A DNA stretch of 11,293 nt from SIAF01 sp046152955 (lineage in GTDB: Bacteria; Planctomycetota; Planctomycetia; Planctomycetales; Planctomycetaceae), in NCBI GenBank assembly GCA_046152955.1, contig JBJXGA010000413.1, positions 1 through 11,293 on the forward strand, written 5' to 3'. How positions within the stretch are numbered: position 1 is the first letter of the stretch; every line of letters starts with the position of its first letter. Under the pieces are notes generated by a model. That model ran no database searches, was not told where the DNA came from, and saw only the letters and a program-made list of their open reading frames with translations. The position numbers were made by a program, and so were the translations under genes. This document shows, piece after piece, positions 1 to 7,350 of the stretch.

Positions 1-1290
1 GTTGTAGAACAGTTCGACGGCGTGATCAGTGCCGAGAGGAAGCGATGGTGAAAACTGCGAACGGAGTGGAGCGCTCGGCGCCGCCAGCGAATAGCCGATT
101 CCGAACCGATCCAAGGGGCGAGCGCGCCACGGGCTGCTTCCCGCCAGACCGAAGGAGGCGGACCAGCGGATCGGGCTCGGATCCTGGTCGGCCAGGCCGA
201 TGTTGGTGAACACTCCCCAGGAGCGGGCCGGATTGGCGGGATCGACGTACAGCGCCTGATCGGCGGCATAGAAGACGGACCACGATCCCTGAGCGGTTCC
301 AAACGCCAGCGAAGGAAGTCCCTCCGCGTCGATGTAGGGAATCGTTGCGAGACTCGTGTAAAGGCCGGTGCTGTAGGTCGCCTCGACCCCCTGGTGCCCC
401 GGCAATCCGCCAATCGTCACCGGAATGTCGATTTTCGACAACAGCGTGACCCCATTCGTGAACAGCGACTCAAATCCGGAGGTGGTCGGGGTGTTGTGCG
501 TGTCGATGACCATCAGCGTGAACACGGCCCGATCCCCCTGCATCACCGACATGCCTGCCCCCAGGGTGGAGTAGGGGACCGTTCGATCGAGGACGACCGG
601 GAAGACCAGGCCGGTATTCATGAACGCATCAACCCCCCGTCCGGCGCCAAACGGCTGGACCAGTTCGTCCAGCATGTTGAATTTGCCGGCATATACCACC
701 AGGCTCTCGGTCACATATTGCGATGCCTTGGCCGCCGTCAGCGCTGTGACCGTCCCACTGGGCAGGGGGAACAGCATGGCGATATTCGGTGGAGCGAGAA
801 ACGCACCGCTGGCATCATTGATGTCGTTGCCAAACCGGGTTTCGCCATGCAGGTTGATGTACAGCCCGTTCCACAGTCCGGCCTTCTCGGCATCCCATTT
901 GAGCAGATAGTCGTTGCGTCCCGCGAAGGCGAACTCCTGCTCAATCCCTCCGGCAGTCACCCCCTGATAAAACTCCGTCGCGCTGACATCGAGCGTCACT
1001 CCCCGCTCCTCCAGGGCGTCGCGCGCACCCCACCAGCGCCCCGTGAGTTGTGTGCGCTGGAAAACAGTGGACTCCCGCAGACTCCCGTCGCCGTCGGTCC
1101 AGGAGCCGATGGCCGGAGTTCCGACCGAGAACCTTGATCCGTCATCAGTGTCATGAGTGGCGCTCGCCCCCCCTGGGTCGAACAGGGAATCCGTCGTCGC
1201 GCTGTCCGAATCCTCTCCCGTGCAAATCGGTTCCGAGCCCGGCAGAGCGTGGGCGAGCAGCAGCATCAGGATCGCAGTCCAGTAACGCAC
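1..1290 (-). CDS. OprB-family carbohydrate porin, C-terminus cut by window edge
   Basis: The minus frame is open from a GTG at 1290-1288 to the window edge, giving 430 residues with no stop. An in-frame TGA lies five codons upstream (1305-1303), so the start must fall between; the GTG gives a hydrophobic leader MRYWTAILMLLLAHALPG, a likely Sec signal peptide. A second candidate start is the ATG at 1266. At about residues 80-110 the chain reads LTGRWWGARDALEERGVTLD followed by VSATEFYQGV, the N-terminal signature of OprB porins. Later come YAGKFNMLD, WGVFTNIGLADQDPSPIRW, DRFGIGYSL and a final VELFYN, all in family order. OprB proteins form outer-membrane beta-barrels for diffusion of sugars and similar small solutes. 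From the family's usual ending, roughly 35-45 residues of final strands are missing off the left edge. Substrate cannot be inferred. No clear Shine-Dalgarno precedes the GTG. Confidence 0.88.
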   Translation of the reverse strand, partial: MRYWTAILMLLLAHALPGSEPICTGEDSDSATTDSLFDPGGASATHDTDDGSRFSVGTPAIGSWTDGDGSLRESTVFQRTQLTGRWWGARDALEERGVTLDVSATEFYQGVTAGGIEQEFAFAGRNDYLLKWDAEKAGLWNGLYINLHGETRFGNDINDASGAFLAPPNIAMLFPLPSGTVTALTAAKASQYVTESLVVYAGKFNMLDELVQPFGAGRGVDAFMNTGLVFPVVLDRTVPYSTLGAGMSVMQGDRAVFTLMVIDTHNTPTTSGFESLFTNGVTLLSKIDIPVTIGGLPGHQGVEATYSTGLYTSLATIPYIDAEGLPSLAFGTAQGSWSVFYAADQALYVDPANPARSWGVFTNIGLADQDPSPIRWSASFGLAGSSPWRARPLDRFGIGYSLAAPSAPLRSQFSPSLPLGTDHAVELFYN

Positions 1291-1553
1291 CGCGTCGTCT
1301 CGTCACAGGGTGAGGAAGTTTCACGTTAGAATCGATCAGATCGGCAGAACCGCTGCAACCGAACACCCCGGCATAGGATTGCGGAACGCTGGAGGAGATT
1401 TCTGGTTATGGAAACTGGGGGGACTGCGCGGTGTGTTTCGCCTGCTGCTGTTTACTGGTGGGCAAACGCATCATGGCCAAAACGCCCAAACAAAGGGAGA
1501 TTTGTAAAGGAGGGGACGGCGCGGCCGTTAGCAGCAACCAAAATGGAAAGCAT

Positions 1554-1697
1554 GAACAGGAGGACGCAGAGGACGCAGAGAAAATCCGACCGTGGTTGGC
1601 CAAGCGATTCCGACTCGATCGCTGGCGAGGGACGTCCATTGGAATCCATGCGGCCCCAAGCCGCGTCCATCTCTGCGATCTCTGCGTGCTCCTGTTC
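1554..1697. repeat. Inverted pair of 28-nt GGACGCAGA-type repeats
   Basis: The left arm, 1554-1581, contains two tandem 9-mers GGACGCAGA (1562-1570 and 1571-1579). The right arm, 1670-1697, is its reverse complement with 25 of 28 bases matching by eye. The arms are separated by 88 nt. The two copies point towards each other, so a transcript could fold them together. Function unknown. Confidence 0.75.
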
Positions 1698-1813
1698 CTT
1701 TTGCTTTGAAGGGAGTTCTCGCATCTCGAGAATCTTCTGACCGTAACAAGACTCTGCTTGATTGCGGTGCAGAGAAAATCGGGCCGCGGTCCTCCATTCA
1801 ACCCAGTTCCAAT

Positions 1814-1938
1814 CAGATTTCTTTCGTGTCGATCGAGTATTTCGTGGTTCATTCTTCTCTCCGACCTATGTCACATTGGCCAGAACGGTTTTCAAAGTTT
1901 GAACCACAAGTACAGGAAGAACACGAAAAACAAATCTG
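1814..1938. repeat. Inverted pair of roughly 38-nt repeats
   Basis: The left arm at 1814-1851 begins CAGATTT and ends CGTGGTTCA. The right arm at 1900-1938 is its imperfect reverse complement, beginning TGAACCACAAG and ending CAAATCTG. The ends match best and the middle is degenerate, with at least one gap. The right arm includes GAAGAACACGAAAAAC, a purine-rich, roughly heptad-periodic pattern. The spacer is 48 nt. Function unknown. Confidence 0.6.
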
Positions 1939-2080
1939 ACAAATTCCGGTTTCGAAATCCCGAAGTCGCCTGGGCGTCCGGTTTGATTCCGCAGGGGATG
2001 GGCTGCGACCGCGGTAATTCGAACGGGTGGGAATGGAAAAGGCAAAAAAATCTCGGGCAGAAAAATGGCTGTGTTGTAAC

Positions 2081-2257
2081 GGGAGGGCGAACGTCCCAGT
2101 GAGCCGCCGCTGTGGGTGGTACGCGACTGAACCGTCCCGTTGGGATGGGACAGACTTTTGGCGAGTGCATCCATTGAACTGGGTTTACGCGCGCCCAACG
2201 GAGCGGTTTGAAATCCTCGAACGCACATTGGCGGCTCGGCGGGATCCTCGCCCTCCC
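2081..2257. repeat. Inverted pair of GGGAGGGCGA...GAGCCGCC repeats
   Basis: The left arm is 2081-2108 and the right arm, in opposite orientation, is 2230-2257. They agree at about 22 of 28 positions, with both ends (GGGAGGGCGA and GAGCCGCC) conserved. A third, direct partial copy starting GGGACGGCGAACGTC lies at 2270-2290. Between the arms, at 2132-2145, sits CCGTCCCGTTGGGA, whose reverse complement recurs exactly at 7465-7478. These look like members of dispersed intergenic repeat families. Confidence 0.65.
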
Positions 2258-2290
2258 GAACTGCGTGATGGGACGGCGAACGTCAAGGTG

Positions 2291-2318
2291 TGTTTCAATT
2301 GATCTGTTTCAATTGATC
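2291..2318. repeat. Perfect 14-bp tandem duplication
   Basis: TGTTTCAATTGATC occurs twice back to back, 2291-2304 and 2305-2318, with no mismatch. Each copy contains the palindrome TCAATTGA. It lies about 110 bp before the chosen GH3 start, so it could be a duplicated operator or simply a slippage product; the sequence cannot tell which. Confidence 0.8.
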
Positions 2319-2430
2319 TCGCGGCAACCGACTCGGTTTGTTATGGTCTCTCGCGCGTCGAGGCGTTGGCGGCGTTGTCGTGGAATGTCGCGGAGGAAGG
2401 AAGCTCCAGTTCATCAGGAACCAAGACACT

Positions 2431-4140
2431 GTGCTCAATGGATTGCTGACAAGCCTGGCCAGAAGCGTGGCGATCCCCTATTATGCGCGGCGCTTCGAGC
2501 GATTCGAAAAGACGCTGTATGGGGCGCGGGACGCGCAGCAGCGCTGGCTGCTGGAGCGGGTGGCTCTCTGCCGCGAGACGCGGTTTGGTCGCGCTCACCA
2601 TTTCTCCGAAATCCGGACGATGGCCGATTTTCGACAGCGGGTGCCGATCGCCGACTATGACGACATGGCCCCGTACATCAATGCGGTGGCGCGCGGCGAA
2701 CTGGAGGCACTGTTTCCACCATCGGAGCGCCTCCTGAGGTTCACGATCACCACGGGAACGACCGGTGTCCCCAAGCTGAACCCTGTCACGGCGACCTGGT
2801 TGCGCGACTATTGCCGGGCGTGGGACATGTGGAGCGTCAAGCTGGTGCTGGACCATCCCGAGATCGTCGGCAAGAAGGTGTTCCAGGTCGTCGGCACCTG
2901 GGAGATGGGACACACTCCTTCCGGCCTGCCGATCAGCATGGTCAGCGCTCTGGCGGCACGACACGCCTCGTACATCGCTCGTCGCTTTTATGCCTTGCCG
3001 CATCTTGTCAGCGCGATTCCGGATCCGACCGCCAAATATTACACGATGCTGCGCCTGACGGTCGCGGAGTCGATCGGGCTGCTGGTGGCCATCAATCCGG
3101 GGAGCCTGTTGCGGCTCGCCGAAGTGGGGCATGCCCACCGTGAGCGGCTGGTGCGCGACATTCATGACGGAACACTGCGGGCGGACTTTGACATCCCCGC
3201 TCCGATTCGGCGGCAGCTTGATTCCCGGATTCGCCGACCGGCGCCGGAACAGGCCCGTCGCCTCGAGCGCCTGATCGAGCAGAGCGGGACGTTTTATCCC
3301 AAGGATTATTGGCCGCAGACGGTCATCGGCTGCTGGTTGGGGGGAACCGTGGGATATCAGTCGCGGTATCTGGCCGAACGTTACGGCCACCCGCGGCTAC
3401 GCGACCTGGGGTTGGTTTCCAGCGAAGGGAGGCACACGCTTCCCTTCGACGACGATTGTCCAGCCGGAGTCCTGGCGGCGACTTCCAATTTCTACGAATT
3501 CATTCCGCTGGCCGATCGTGACCAGAACCAGCCCACGGCATGGGAAGCGTGTGAGCTCCAGGAGGGACAGGACTACTCGCTGGTGATGACCACCGCGGCG
3601 GGCTACTACCGGTATCGGATCGGCGACATCGTTCGCTGCCGCGGATTTGTTGGCGATACGCCGCTCATCGAGTTCATTCAAAAGGAAAGTCGTTGCGGCG
3701 ACCTGGAAGGGGAGAAACTCACGGAGCATCAGTTTTTGCAAGCGGCCAGCGACGCGGCACACACGCTGGGGATCGGACTGAACTACGTGACGGCAGTCCC
3801 CCGCCGCGCCGGACGCGAGCTGCCACACTATGTGATCCTCGTAGAGAAAAGCACTGTCGGCGACGCGGCGGGGGCTCGGCGATTCGGGGAGTTGATCGAC
3901 GAACAACTGTGCGCCGTGAATTTCCTGTACCGCGCCCGTCGCCGAGAACAGGTGCTGTCGCCGCCGCAGATCTGGGTGCTTCCGGACGGATCCTGGACTG
4001 CATACATCGCGGGAGAGATCGCCCGCCGCGGGACGGGAGAGGTGCAGTACAAACATCCCGGCCTGGTCCCGGACTCAATGTTCCTGGAGCAGTTCACGCC
4101 GGTGGAAATCGTCACAGCTCAGGCCCGGGCGGCCGCGTAG
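2431..4140 (+). CDS. GH3-family adenylate-forming enzyme (putative acyl-acid amido synthetase)
   Basis: A 569-residue protein of usual GH3 length. By homology, GH3 enzymes (ANL superfamily; plant JAR1 and PBS3 are the known cases) adenylate a carboxylic acid with ATP and then join it to an amine, commonly an amino acid. Visible motifs from the chosen start are FTITTGTTGVPK at 104-115 (ATP-binding loop), LVSSEGRHTLPF at 328-339, YYRYRIGDIV at 392-401 and GDLEGEKLTEHQF at 423-435 (hinge and C-terminal domain). No signal peptide or membrane segment is seen, so it is probably cytoplasmic. The frame is open from a TTG at 2338, but the first 31 codons look non-coding. I chose GTG 2431, which has AGGA 11 nt upstream and leads into LLTSLARSVAIPYYARRFERF, a typical GH3 beginning; TTG 2443 is also possible. 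Bacterial substrates are largely unknown. It converges on the HXXXD gene with 11 bp between stop codons. Confidence 0.88.
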   Translation: MLNGLLTSLARSVAIPYYARRFERFEKTLYGARDAQQRWLLERVALCRETRFGRAHHFSEIRTMADFRQRVPIADYDDMAPYINAVARGELEALFPPSERLLRFTITTGTTGVPKLNPVTATWLRDYCRAWDMWSVKLVLDHPEIVGKKVFQVVGTWEMGHTPSGLPISMVSALAARHASYIARRFYALPHLVSAIPDPTAKYYTMLRLTVAESIGLLVAINPGSLLRLAEVGHAHRERLVRDIHDGTLRADFDIPAPIRRQLDSRIRRPAPEQARRLERLIEQSGTFYPKDYWPQTVIGCWLGGTVGYQSRYLAERYGHPRLRDLGLVSSEGRHTLPFDDDCPAGVLAATSNFYEFIPLADRDQNQPTAWEACELQEGQDYSLVMTTAAGYYRYRIGDIVRCRGFVGDTPLIEFIQKESRCGDLEGEKLTEHQFLQAASDAAHTLGIGLNYVTAVPRRAGRELPHYVILVEKSTVGDAAGARRFGELIDEQLCAVNFLYRARRREQVLSPPQIWVLPDGSWTAYIAGEIARRGTGEVQYKHPGLVPDSMFLEQFTPVEIVTAQARAAA

Positions 4141-4155
4141 TGAGGCTCGCCTCAC
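4140..4155. terminator. Palindrome overlapping both convergent stop codons
   Basis: GTGAGGCTCGCCTCAC is a perfect 16-bp palindrome-like hairpin: GTGAGG, loop CTCG, CCTCAC. It includes the last base of the GH3 TAG (4138-4140) and all of the opposing TGA (4152-4154 on the minus strand). It could act as a compact two-way terminator or block exonucleases, but neither side has a T-tract, so intrinsic termination is only a suggestion. Confidence 0.45.
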
Positions 4156-5486
4156 GCGGCGACGCGTTCGGCGGCGACTCCTTCCCCGAAGAGTCGTTGG
4201 GTCACATGCGCTGCGAGGTCATCCATCTCCTGGGGAGTGAAATAAGCCGGGCGATGGGTTGTCGTGAGGGTCGCCATGTCGCGGACCGTCGTCAGGCTGA
4301 GCATCATCGGCAGAACGTTGGTCACGCAGGTTCCCCGGAAATAGTTCCGGACGACGGGAGAGGCCCCCTCGGAACCGACGATGCTTCGCAGATTGACATT
4401 GGAGATGCCACCCACCAGCGGGAGCACCGCGGGAAGATGCGCGGGGCGTCTGATTGCGGGCACCAAATCCCACAAGCGGGCCAGGAAGTCGAAGCCGCGA
4501 GCGCTCCGCACGAGAGGCGCGACCTGCTTAAGCGGACCGGTCCGCTCAGCGGTCAGCCGCACCAGATCGGCAAACGAAGCTCCGCGCCTCACCGGAGCGC
4601 GGACGACGAATTGTGAAAGAAACTGTCCGAAGGCCAGGGGTTGCGGCGGTGCTCCCCGGTGGCACAGATCCACCAGCGTGGCAACAGCCAGATCGGTTCG
4701 TCGCTTCGAGCGACTCGTCCCGCGCCGCGCGAACCAATCCAGGATGGAGGCGATCAACAAGTCGTTCATCGTCCCTTGCAACCGGCGGCAATGCTCTTGC
4801 AAGGCCGACATGGGAAGCGCCGTTTGATGAATCCGAAACTCCATACGGTCGTTTTCCGGCGCGATCATCGGCAGCCGGACGCAATGCTGCGACTTCCACC
4901 ATTCTTGTACCAGGTGCCAGCCGAACCGGAGCGTCGGGAGCCAGCCGTACTCAGTGGGAAACAATTCTCGAATCGACTGTCCGCCAACGTGCAGCGACGG
5001 AAAGGAAGGCGTTGCCCCGGTCGATCCCGCGGGATGCGACAACTCTTTCATGATCTCGTGCATGACCAGCGCGGTGGAGCGGGCATCGGCAATTACGTGC
5101 CGGTAGCCGAACGCCAGGAATTGCCCTTCCGGACGGAGTTCCAACAGCGTGATCCGAATCGGCGGTTCGCCGGTCAGGTAGGGGTTGTTCAGCTCGTCCG
5201 TGACCAGACTCTCCAGGTGCGCTCGCCAGTCTCCAACACCCAGCCGATGCGAGAATGAGAAGAGCGCATCGGGATTCAATTCAATCCCGCGGTGTACGGA
5301 ACTCGGGAGTCGCAGCAGGCGCTGCAGCACGCGGGTGGCTGCCGCGCACACGGTGGCGGCGGAATAGCTCCCATTCAGCCAGGCCACCTGGATGGCGTTC
5401 ACGGGCTGGAGCTGCTCCCAGCGCAGCATCATGGACTGCAAACCATGTCCAGGACGAGGCCGATACAAATCGTCGAAACGGATCAT
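4152..5486 (-). CDS. Condensation-domain-like HXXXD acyltransferase
   Basis: A 444-residue protein of the CoA-dependent acyltransferase superfamily (NRPS condensation domains, PapA-like and WS/DGAT-like enzymes). The signature is RHVIADAR, with catalytic-type His130 and Asp134. A second landmark is TMNDLLIASILDWFARR from residue 239, matching the helix that carries Asn-Asp in condensation-type proteins. The end, FRGTCVTNVLPMMLSLTTVRDM and on to a final FTPQEMDDLAAHV helix, also fits this fold. It stands alone: no carrier or adenylation domain is fused to it. The frame stays open upstream to 6065, but that extension of 193 codons only translates the 147-bp repeat array. The ATG at 5486 opens MIRFDDLYRPRPGHGLQSMM and is the sensible start, though it lacks a clear ribosome binding site. 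Family members transfer acyl groups from CoA or a carrier to hydroxyl or amino acceptors; the substrate here is unknown. The convergent GH3 neighbour hints at a shared acyl substrate. Confidence 0.75.
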   Translation of the reverse strand: MIRFDDLYRPRPGHGLQSMMLRWEQLQPVNAIQVAWLNGSYSAATVCAAATRVLQRLLRLPSSVHRGIELNPDALFSFSHRLGVGDWRAHLESLVTDELNNPYLTGEPPIRITLLELRPEGQFLAFGYRHVIADARSTALVMHEIMKELSHPAGSTGATPSFPSLHVGGQSIRELFPTEYGWLPTLRFGWHLVQEWWKSQHCVRLPMIAPENDRMEFRIHQTALPMSALQEHCRRLQGTMNDLLIASILDWFARRGTSRSKRRTDLAVATLVDLCHRGAPPQPLAFGQFLSQFVVRAPVRRGASFADLVRLTAERTGPLKQVAPLVRSARGFDFLARLWDLVPAIRRPAHLPAVLPLVGGISNVNLRSIVGSEGASPVVRNYFRGTCVTNVLPMMLSLTTVRDMATLTTTHRPAYFTPQEMDDLAAHVTQRLFGEGVAAERVAA

Positions 5487-5637
5487 CAGAGGGGATGCAG
5501 CGGAAATGACCGGGTTGTGTGGGGCAGGGGAGAGAGCGCGGGGGGGGCTTGTACCACAAGAGGGAAGGGGGGTAAAGACGGACTCGTGGCGAACGCTGCC
5601 AGCGTCCACGGAACCAACGGTGGTGGAATGAACGCAT

Positions 5638-5690
5638 TGGCAGATTTGGAAATCTGCCCCACGAGGTGGGGTAGATTTCCAAATCTGCCA
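5638..5690. repeat. Long hairpin of array unit 1
   Basis: Two 25-nt arms (5638-5662 and 5666-5690) flank the 3-nt loop GAG. They pair fully except for one G-T position next to the CCCCAC/GTGGGG block. The distal half, CAGATTTGGAAATCT, is itself almost palindromic, so cruciform or double-hairpin forms are possible. There is no T-tract following, so it does not look like an ordinary terminator. Confidence 0.88.
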
Positions 5691-5785
5691 CGAGCTGCCA
5701 GGCGAGCTTGGCGCCAACCGGACGACCGAATGTTTGTCACTGAGGTTGTTGTCTGATTCCACGGCGGTGGTTGGAAATACGCACG

Positions 5786-5836
5786 GGCAGATTTGGAAAT
5801 CTGCCCCACGAGGTGGGGTAGATTTCCAAATCTGCC
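5786..5836. repeat. Long hairpin of array unit 2
   Basis: This is the same hairpin as in unit 1, exactly 147 bp downstream. Arms are 5786-5809 and 5813-5836 around the loop GAG. The 22-nt core of each arm is identical to unit 1, including the single G-T position, while the linkers between hairpins have diverged; this suggests selection on the stem or recent copying. Confidence 0.88.
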
Positions 5837-5968
5837 ACGAGCTGCCAGGCGGGCTTGGCGCCAACCGGACGACCGAATGCTTGTCACTGAGGTTGTTGTC
5901 CGATTTCACGGCGGTGGTGGACTGAACGCACGGGCAGATTTGGAAATCTGCCCCACGAGGGGGGGGTG

Positions 5969-5996
5969 TTGACTCCCACTGCCAGATTGCTATGGT
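5969..5996 (+). promoter_or_regulatory. Probable sigma70-type promoter for the amidohydrolase
   Basis: TTGACT at 5969-5974 and TATGGT at 5991-5996 are separated by 16 bp, a fair match to a vegetative promoter. Transcription would start near 6003 and leave a leader of about 60 nt before the ATG at 6064. The third array unit stops directly before the -35 box, so the array and promoter abut. Confidence 0.45.
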
Positions 5997-6063
5997 CGAT
6001 CGTGGCGGCGGTTCCGGTAAACGCCGCCCCAACCGGCCTGTCGTGACCCCATCGGAGAGTGAC

Positions 6064-7350
6064 ATGCGTTGTTCCCTGTGCCTGGTGTTCCTGTTCGTTT
6101 TGCAATGTCCGGCGATCGGTCAGGCCGCGACGGTCATTCATGCGGCCCGGTTGATCGACGGGGCCAGCGGGAAGCTGCAAACCGAACGGTCGATCGTCGT
6201 TGACTCGGGAAAAATCGTCCGCATTGTCCCCGGTTTCATCGAGCCCCAGGAGGGAGATCGACTCATCAAGCTCACCGAGCATACGGTGCTCCCGGGGTTG
6301 ATGGACATGCATACGCACCTGATGTCGCAGCACTCGAAGGACTCATACACGGAGCGATTCTTCATGGACCAGGCGGACTACGCGCTCCGCTCGACCGTCT
6401 ATGCCCGCCTCACGCTGCTGGCAGGTTTTACCACAGTCCGCGACCTGGGAGACAATGGGGTCAATTCCATCGCCCTCCGCAAGGCGATCGATCAGGGATG
6501 GATTCCCGGTCCGAGGATTTTTACCTCCGGCAAGTCGCTGGCGACGACCGGAGGGCACGCCGATCCGACCAACGCGCTGCGCGGCGACTATCGCCGTGAT
6601 CCTGGGCCGCTGGAAGGGGTGATCAATGGTGCCGACGATGCTCGCAAGGCGGTGCGGCAACGGTATAAGGATGGGGCCGATCTGATCAAGCTGACGGCGA
6701 CCGGCGGGGTCTTGAGCCTGGCGGCCAGCGGGCAGAATCCACAGTTCACGGAGGAGGAGTTGCAGGCGGTCGTCGCCACGGCCAAGGACTACAACATGAC
6801 CGTTGCCGTCCATGCGCATGGAACCGAAGGAATCAAGCGCGCCGTGCTGGCTGGGGTCGATTCGATCGAACACGGAACGTTCATGACGGAGGAAGTCATC
6901 GAGCTGATGAAGAAGCGAGGAACATATTGGGTGCCAACCAACGTCGCGGGAGAATGGGTCGCTGAGATGGCCAAACAGCCGGGCTACTTTCCGGAGATCG
7001 TCCGGCCGAAAGCGGCGGCGATCGGGCCGGTGATGAAGACCACGTTTGCCAAGGCGCAGGCGGCGGGAGTCAAAATCGCATTTGGGACCGATTCCGGAGT
7101 CTCGCCACACGGGCAAAACGCTCGGGAATTCGAACTGATGGTGGAGGGGGGGATGCCCCCGATGAAGGCGATCCAGTCGGCCACCCTGGAGGCGTCGCGA
7201 CTCTTGAAAATCGACGACCGGCTGGGAACGCTCGAGGTCGGAAAGATCGCCGACATCGTGGCGGTCGAGGGAAATCCGCTGGAGCAAATTCGAGTGTTAC
7301 GTGACATGGCGTTCGTCATGAAAGAGGGAACGGTGTTCAAAGCCCCGTAG
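6064..7350 (+). CDS. Exported metal-dependent amidohydrolase (imidazolonepropionase-like / prolidase-like family)
   Basis: A 428-residue enzyme of the amidohydrolase superfamily with a metal site inside a TIM barrel. The ligands are visible in order: HTH at residues 83-85, Lys209 in LIKLTATGG (usually carboxylated and bridging two metals), His250 in VAVHAHG, His270 in SIEHGT and Asp343 in FGTDSG. The N-terminus MRCSLCLVFLFVLQCPAIGQA is a signal peptide, with a plausible cut after the final A, so the enzyme should act outside the cytoplasm. The frame is open from 5992, but that ATG lies in the likely -10 box. ATG 6064 has GGAG 6 nt upstream and starts the leader. Characterised relatives cleave dipeptides, often Xaa-Pro or Xaa-Lys/Arg, or cyclic amides; the substrate cannot be assigned. 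The C-terminal LGTLEVGKIADIVAVEGNPL is the usual beta-sandwich return. Confidence 0.9.
   Translation: MRCSLCLVFLFVLQCPAIGQAATVIHAARLIDGASGKLQTERSIVVDSGKIVRIVPGFIEPQEGDRLIKLTEHTVLPGLMDMHTHLMSQHSKDSYTERFFMDQADYALRSTVYARLTLLAGFTTVRDLGDNGVNSIALRKAIDQGWIPGPRIFTSGKSLATTGGHADPTNALRGDYRRDPGPLEGVINGADDARKAVRQRYKDGADLIKLTATGGVLSLAASGQNPQFTEEELQAVVATAKDYNMTVAVHAHGTEGIKRAVLAGVDSIEHGTFMTEEVIELMKKRGTYWVPTNVAGEWVAEMAKQPGYFPEIVRPKAAAIGPVMKTTFAKAQAAGVKIAFGTDSGVSPHGQNAREFELMVEGGMPPMKAIQSATLEASRLLKIDDRLGTLEVGKIADIVAVEGNPLEQIRVLRDMAFVMKEGTVFKAP

Larger units (their letters stand above)
1291..2430. other. Gene-free intergenic region rich in inverted short repeats
   Basis: This 1.1 kb stretch separates the divergently oriented porin and GH3 genes. 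Open frames exist on both strands, but they overlap one another, resemble no family I know, and read straight through the short repeats listed separately (1554-1697, 1814-1938, 2081-2257, 2291-2318). AT-richer patches near 1690-1950 contrast with the GC-rich genes. It must hold the promoters of both flanking genes, but I see no convincing -35/-10 pair. A TATGGT at 2341-2346 is a weak -10 candidate for GH3, with no good -35 in front. Confidence 0.7.
5605..5968. repeat. Tandem array of a 147-bp unit
   Basis: Two complete units start at 5641 and 5788, differing by about ten bases by eye. A third begins at 5935 and keeps only its first 25-28 bases before breaking into a G-run and a probable promoter. 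A remnant of an earlier unit lies at 5605-5640 (shared GGTGGTGGA and TGAACGCA). Each full unit holds a long hairpin, then a small one (GCCAGGC, loop GA, GCTTGGC, with one G-T pair; 5696-5711 in unit 1), the palindrome TTGGCGCCAA, and about 65 bp of linker. Because 147 is divisible by three, frames stay open across the units on both strands and give artificial periodic peptides. The array lies just upstream of both flanking genes, which read away from it. Confidence 0.9.

Noticed and set aside
394..1137. 247-codon plus-strand open frame antisense to the porin
   Set aside because: It matches no family I recognise, while the opposite strand gives a coherent OprB sequence. High GC makes such shadow frames common.
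1406..1852. 148-codon and overlapping small frames between 1400 and 1950
   Set aside because: All overlap each other and read through the short inverted repeats on either strand, which is typical of spurious frames.
1291..2430. Decayed insertion sequence
   Set aside because: No transposase fragment, target duplication or matching terminal repeats could be found.
2341..3390. 349-codon minus-strand frame inside the GH3 gene
   Set aside because: The plus strand carries clear GH3 motifs over the same bases; the minus translation shows no domain.
5605..5968. CRISPR array
   Set aside because: The unit is 147 bp with conserved linkers rather than short repeats with unique spacers, and no cas genes are present.
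5487..6065. 193-residue N-terminal extension of the acyltransferase with repeated peptides
   Set aside because: The peptide repeats follow from the 147-bp DNA repeats, whose length is divisible by three. The extension also overlaps the amidohydrolase promoter and would be a very unusual addition to this enzyme family.
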